NCBI GenBank assembly: GCA_024278255.1
Contig: JAJRTP010000615.1
Location: 1 to 6,867 of the forward strand
Length of the DNA: 6,867 nt
Source of the DNA: Chloroflexota bacterium
GTDB lineage: Bacteria; Chloroflexota; Anaerolineae; Promineifilales; Promineifilaceae
Direction of reading: 5' to 3'
The position numbers and the translations under genes were made by a program. Of the stretch, positions 4,443 through 6,867 are shown in pieces. The notes beneath the pieces are model-generated. The model worked only from the letters and a program-made list of their open reading frames with translations. It searched no databases and was not told the origin of the DNA. Position 1 is the stretch's first letter. Every line of letters begins with the position of its first letter.

Positions 4443-5294
4443 TTACTCTATCTGGATGCCTACCCGTTCCAGAAGGTCACGGCTCAATTCAGCCCGGTAT
4501 TTGATGGGCGGCTTATCCGGGCTATGGGAATCGGAACCCGCGCTAGTCAGTAAGTGATGGCGCTGGGCATAGTCCCGATACATTGCCGTTTGTTCGGGCG
4601 TGTGTATGGGATAATAGACTTCAATCCCATCAATGTGCGCCTCACAACGAAGTTCATCCAGCAGAGCGCGGTCGTAACATACAAATCCATCACTGCGTCC
4701 CGGATGCGCCAGAATACACACTGCGCCACTTTGATGTGCTGACTCAACAATTGTGGCAGGGTCATGGGTCATGTAAGTGAATCCACCGTCCAGGAGGGTT
4801 CGCCCAATGAGCTTCTCATCCTGAATAGTTTTTGTGGCAAGAGCTAAAAGATCGGGAAGCTGTTGTGCCGCGGGTTTAGCAAGCATCCGGTCGAGGTATT
4901 GCGGGTCAAGCGCATAGCCTTTGCTGAGAAGATAATTGAAAACTTGCCGGGTGTTCTCGTGCTGGCGATGGGTCACATCCTGAGCAAGGGCATCCAGGCG
5001 GTTGTCGTCAGGATCAAAGCCGTAACACAACAAATCGGTAAGCTTCCCTTTCCACATCGCGCTCATTTCCACCGCCACCAGCAAGGGAAATTGTTTATCA
5101 ACGGCTAGTTTTTGCAGCCCACGGGCAATGTCTACCCGATCATGATCGGTAATGGCTGCAAGACTGAACTTTTCAGCGATGAGATAATCGAGCAATTGTT
5201 CGTCTGTCCAGTCGCCATCACTGTAGGTTGTATGCAGTTGTAGATCAATGGCAGCGTTGGCGGTGAGGCTGAGACCGGTCGTGGATAAATTCAT
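4443..5294 (-). CDS. PHP-domain metal-dependent phosphoesterase
   Basis: The 283-residue protein is of the TrpH/YciV type (COG0613). This family includes 3',5'-nucleoside bisphosphate phosphatases and RNase AM, and uses a three-metal site. Motifs in order: DLQLHTTYSDG (17-27), AITDHDRVD (47-55), AVEMSA (74-79), LAHPGR (195-200), GIEVYY (223-228) and GSDSHS (253-258). An insertion-like helical region (about 95-180) lies between the third and fourth motifs, as in this family. The first metal His of motif I is Gln19, while H21, D26, H51, E76, H197, D255 and H257 are present. The start at 5294 is chosen because TAGGAG lies 7 bases upstream (at 5302-5307 on this strand); the frame continues to 5375 but would then overlap the divergent gene, and the added residues look unlike protein. 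The exact substrate cannot be told; a cytoplasmic nucleotide phosphatase or exonuclease is the likeliest role. Confidence 0.9.
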   Translation of the reverse strand: MNLSTTGLSLTANAAIDLQLHTTYSDGDWTDEQLLDYLIAEKFSLAAITDHDRVDIARGLQKLAVDKQFPLLVAVEMSAMWKGKLTDLLCYGFDPDDNRLDALAQDVTHRQHENTRQVFNYLLSKGYALDPQYLDRMLAKPAAQQLPDLLALATKTIQDEKLIGRTLLDGGFTYMTHDPATIVESAHQSGAVCILAHPGRSDGFVCYDRALLDELRCEAHIDGIEVYYPIHTPEQTAMYRDYAQRHHLLTSAGSDSHSPDKPPIKYRAELSRDLLERVGIQIE

Positions 5295-5330
5295 AACAGT
5301 GCTCCTACACGCACTAATCCTGGAGAACGC
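5295..5330. promoter_or_regulatory. 36-bp divergent intergenic gap holding two ribosome binding sites
   Basis: Only 36 bases separate the two divergent starts. They hold AGGAG for the - strand gene (complement of CTCCT, 5302-5306) and GGAG (5322-5325) for the + strand gene. There is no space for two ordinary promoters, so at least one must lie inside the opposite coding region. No convincing -35/-10 pair was found. Confidence 0.5.
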
Positions 5331-5528
5331 ATGGCAAACCCTGGCGAACAAAAACAGTTTACAAGTTGGCAACAAGCCCTGAAGGAAAATAAGTTGCAGC
5401 CGAAAGAATTGGCCGTCCTTCAGGAAATGGTAGATTCGGGGCAGGCAGACAATCTGGAAGCAGCCGCGCAGTTACTGGACTGGCAAGATGAGATTTTAGA
5501 CCCGGATGAGCATATGTACGGCTTCTGA
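5331..5528 (+). CDS. Small acidic hypothetical protein (65 residues)
   Basis: ATG at 5331 follows GGAG (5322-5325) with a 5-base spacer and gives 65 residues ending at TGA 5526-5528. The sequence is soluble, rich in Gln, Glu, Leu and Ala, with a likely helical core (QALKENKLQPKELAVLQEMV, then NLEAAAQLLDW) and an acidic tail (DEILDPDEH, ending MYGF). There is no signal peptide, membrane segment or Cys. I do not recognise a family. It is divergent from the PHP gene, and its stop is directly followed by the inverted-repeat element. The clean ribosome binding site and protein-like composition support a real gene; it could be an adaptor or regulator, but no function can be given. Confidence 0.7.
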   Translation: MANPGEQKQFTSWQQALKENKLQPKELAVLQEMVDSGQADNLEAAAQLLDWQDEILDPDEHMYGF

Positions 5529-5717
5529 GAACCACGGATTTAACGGATAAGGTGGATTTTCACGGATAAAAATCGGGGATAATCATTGTTTCGGCCAAAT
5601 ACTGTAGGACGATTTTGTAAATCGTCCAGGCGATTTGCAAAATCGCCCTACGCGGCCGAAACGTTGACCACCCTAAAAATCTGTGGAAATCCATCCCATC
5701 TGTGCCATCCGTGGTTC
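5529..5717. repeat. 189-bp nested inverted-repeat element (MITE/REP-like)
   Basis: The outer arms are GAACCACGGAT (5529-5539) and ATCCGTGGTTC (5707-5717), an exact 11-bp inverted repeat. Further in, GGTGGATTTTCACGG (5551-5565) faces CTGTGGAAATCCATCC (5681-5696) as an imperfect inverted match. GTTTCGGCC (5588-5596) and GGCCGAAAC (5654-5662) form an exact 9-bp pair. The core has two small hairpins, GGACGATTT/AAATCGTCC (5607-5615, 5619-5627) and GGCGATTT/AAATCGCC (5629-5636, 5640-5647), of the same family as 3615-3677. It fills the whole gap between two convergent genes and carries no coding frame of its own. No flanking target duplication was noticed. It may act as a bidirectional transcript end. 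Confidence 0.75.
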
Positions 5718-5718
5718 C

Positions 5719-6867
5719 TTAATCGGCGGGGACGGCTTCGGGTTCAGTTACGGCCGTTTTCAAACCGCAAGCCGTACAATCTGTGGTCGTTTCGTTGACC
5801 TGCACCACAATGCCATTGCAGCTATGGTCGGGGTCCGGCACCGGTTTCTTCCAACTGCGCCATTCGCATTCCGGATAACGGGAGCAGGCGTAGAAGATGC
5901 GGCCTTTGCGCGTTTTGCGCTGGATGATCTCGCCGCCATTGACGCAGGTGATGCCCACTTTGTTCAGGATTTGCTCCGTGTAGCGGCATTTGGGGAAGTT
6001 GCTGCAGCCAATGAAACGGCCGTACCGCCCTTCCCGATAAACCAACGGCGACCCACATTCCGGGCAATCCCGCCCCACCAATTCCGGCTCCCGCTTCAAA
6101 TCAATCTTGGGGATAGCCTCGTCAGCCCGCTGCAAATCCGCTTCAAACTTCTGGTAAAAATCGGCAATGACGGGCACCCAGGGCGCACCCTCCGCAATTT
6201 TGTCCAGTTGATCTTCCATATTGGCCGTGAAGTCCACCGACAGGATGTCGGGAAAATACTCCACAAGCAGGTCGTTGACCACTTCGCCTCTTTCCGTGAG
6301 GTAGAGGCGGCGGTTTTCCCGTTCCACATAGCCGCGATTCTGGATGGTGGTGACAATGCTGGCGTAGGTGCTGGGACGGCCGATGCCATACTCCTCCATG
6401 GCCTTGACCAGCGTTGCCTCGCTGAAACGGGGCGGCGGCTGGGTAAAATGCTGTTCCGGCAAGAGGCGCAGCAAATCCAGCAAATTGCCTGATTGCAGAT
6501 CGGAAGGGACCTTGTTTTCGTCATCTTCCGGTTTGTCTTCCGGCCGGGTTTCTTCATAGAGAGCCAAGAAGCCGGGAAATTCCAGGGTGGAACCAGTGGC
6601 GCGGAAGAGATACGGCCGTTTCTCCACCGCCACCTCAGCCTTCCCCGCCCAAATATCGGCCGACACGGTGCTGTACTGCGCCGGAGCCATCTGGCTGGCG
6701 ACAAAGCGATCCCAGATGAGCTGGTACAGCCGGTACTGATCCCGCTTGAGATGTGCCTTGATTGTCTTGGGCACGCGGTTGACAGATGTAGGGCGGACGG
6801 CTTCATGGGCTTCCTGAGCCGACTTGGCCTTGGTCTTGTATTTGGGCGGCTTGACCGGCACGTAACG
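5719..6867 (-). CDS. topA: DNA topoisomerase I, C-terminal part (runs off the right edge)
   Basis: The 382 visible residues are the C-terminal part of a type IA topoisomerase, which relaxes negative supercoils by cutting one strand through a Tyr. Recognisable are AQEAHEAVRPT (near the start), RFSEATLVKAMEEYGIGRPS (about residues 147-166) and GYVERENRRLYLTERG soon after, the toroid-forming part. Then come C-terminal zinc fingers: the first has four Cys (CPECG ... GCSNFPKC), the second only three (ITCVNGGEI ... ACSRYPEC), the third is degenerate (SCNGIVV ... CTACG). The Toprim domain and the catalytic Tyr lie beyond the window. The GTG at 6861 is an internal Val: the frame continues with Arg-Tyr to the edge and the family needs several hundred more residues. 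The stop TAA lies one base from the inverted-repeat element. Confidence 0.95.
   Translation of the reverse strand, partial: RYVPVKPPKYKTKAKSAQEAHEAVRPTSVNRVPKTIKAHLKRDQYRLYQLIWDRFVASQMAPAQYSTVSADIWAGKAEVAVEKRPYLFRATGSTLEFPGFLALYEETRPEDKPEDDENKVPSDLQSGNLLDLLRLLPEQHFTQPPPRFSEATLVKAMEEYGIGRPSTYASIVTTIQNRGYVERENRRLYLTERGEVVNDLLVEYFPDILSVDFTANMEDQLDKIAEGAPWVPVIADFYQKFEADLQRADEAIPKIDLKREPELVGRDCPECGSPLVYREGRYGRFIGCSNFPKCRYTEQILNKVGITCVNGGEIIQRKTRKGRIFYACSRYPECEWRSWKKPVPDPDHSCNGIVVQVNETTTDCTACGLKTAVTEPEAVPAD

Larger units (their letters stand above)
2600..6619. repeat. Ten dispersed copies of the palindromic octamer ACGGCCGT
   Basis: Exact copies start at 2600, 2865, 3154, 3205, 3571, 3848, 4328, 5750, 6016 and 6612. 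A random 6.9-kb sequence would hold about 0.1. They occur in several reading frames (encoding NGR, TAV, DGR, YGRF and RPY segments) and one (3571) is outside genes just after a stop. So the word is kept as DNA and not for its amino acids. It is analogous to HIP1 (GCGATCGC) of cyanobacteria. None occurs in 1-2599. Confidence 0.85.

Noticed and set aside
5295..5375. Longer N-terminus of the PHP protein
   Set aside because: It would overlap the divergent small gene and its ribosome binding site; ATG at 5294 has AGGAG 7 bases upstream and begins shortly before motif I.
3615..5651. CRISPR-like repeats
   Set aside because: The similar hairpin units are only two loci 2 kb apart, without regular spacers; they are dispersed palindromic repeats.
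5683..6492. 269-residue + strand frame opposite topA
   Set aside because: It is antisense to a clear TopA with conserved motifs, and starts inside the inverted-repeat element.
5719..6861. Complete 380-residue TopA-like protein starting at a GTG
   Set aside because: The frame continues to the window edge (Arg-Tyr before the Val) and the catalytic part of the enzyme is missing, so it is the end of a longer gene.

Overview
The window looks like a chromosomal stretch from a free-living bacterium, most likely Chloroflexota of the Anaerolineae type. That placement is inference: it rests on the mixed base composition, the style of the dispersed intergenic hairpin repeats, and above all the palindromic octamer ACGGCCGT, which occurs ten times between 2600 and 6619 and which I associate from memory with that group. 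No rRNA, tRNA, CRISPR array, transposase or phage gene was seen.

Left part (1-4390, all on the + strand): a possible tail of an upstream gene (2-82), then two transcription units with nearly the same promoter and leader. The first expresses a seven-helix membrane protein of unknown function (274-915), perhaps after a 16-codon leader peptide (210-260). It ends in two strong hairpins (930-960 and 969-1028). The second expresses a twelve-helix protein resembling subunit I of heme-copper oxidases and NO reductases (1177-2667). This protein keeps the heme-ligand pattern but has no tandem-His pair for the second metal. Its stop overlaps the start of a lipoprotein with a formylglycine-generating-enzyme (FGE)-like domain lacking the catalytic cysteines (2664-3566), the architecture seen in NirV-type proteins of denitrification loci. 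A hairpin repeat (3615-3677) and a six-helix membrane protein (3692-4390) follow.

The twin promoters carry a TTGAC-N4-GTCAA/G dyad centred about 41.5 bp upstream of a plausible start site, the arrangement used by FNR/DNR-type activators. They also carry an 18-bp Rex-like dyad over the -10 region. Each is followed by a 5'-leader hairpin whose stem differs between copies by pair-preserving changes. Together this suggests a small regulon responding to oxygen, NO or redox state, with a divergent heme-copper protein, an unknown membrane partner and a NirV-like lipoprotein. This is the most interesting part of the window.

Right part (4391-6867): a PHP-domain metal-dependent phosphoesterase on the - strand (4443-5294) is divergent, across 36 bp, from a 65-residue hypothetical protein (5331-5528). 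A 189-bp nested inverted-repeat element (5529-5717) fills the whole gap to the convergent topA. Only the C-terminal third or so of TopA is present, because the gene runs off the right edge. These look like ordinary housekeeping or accessory genes unrelated to the redox module.
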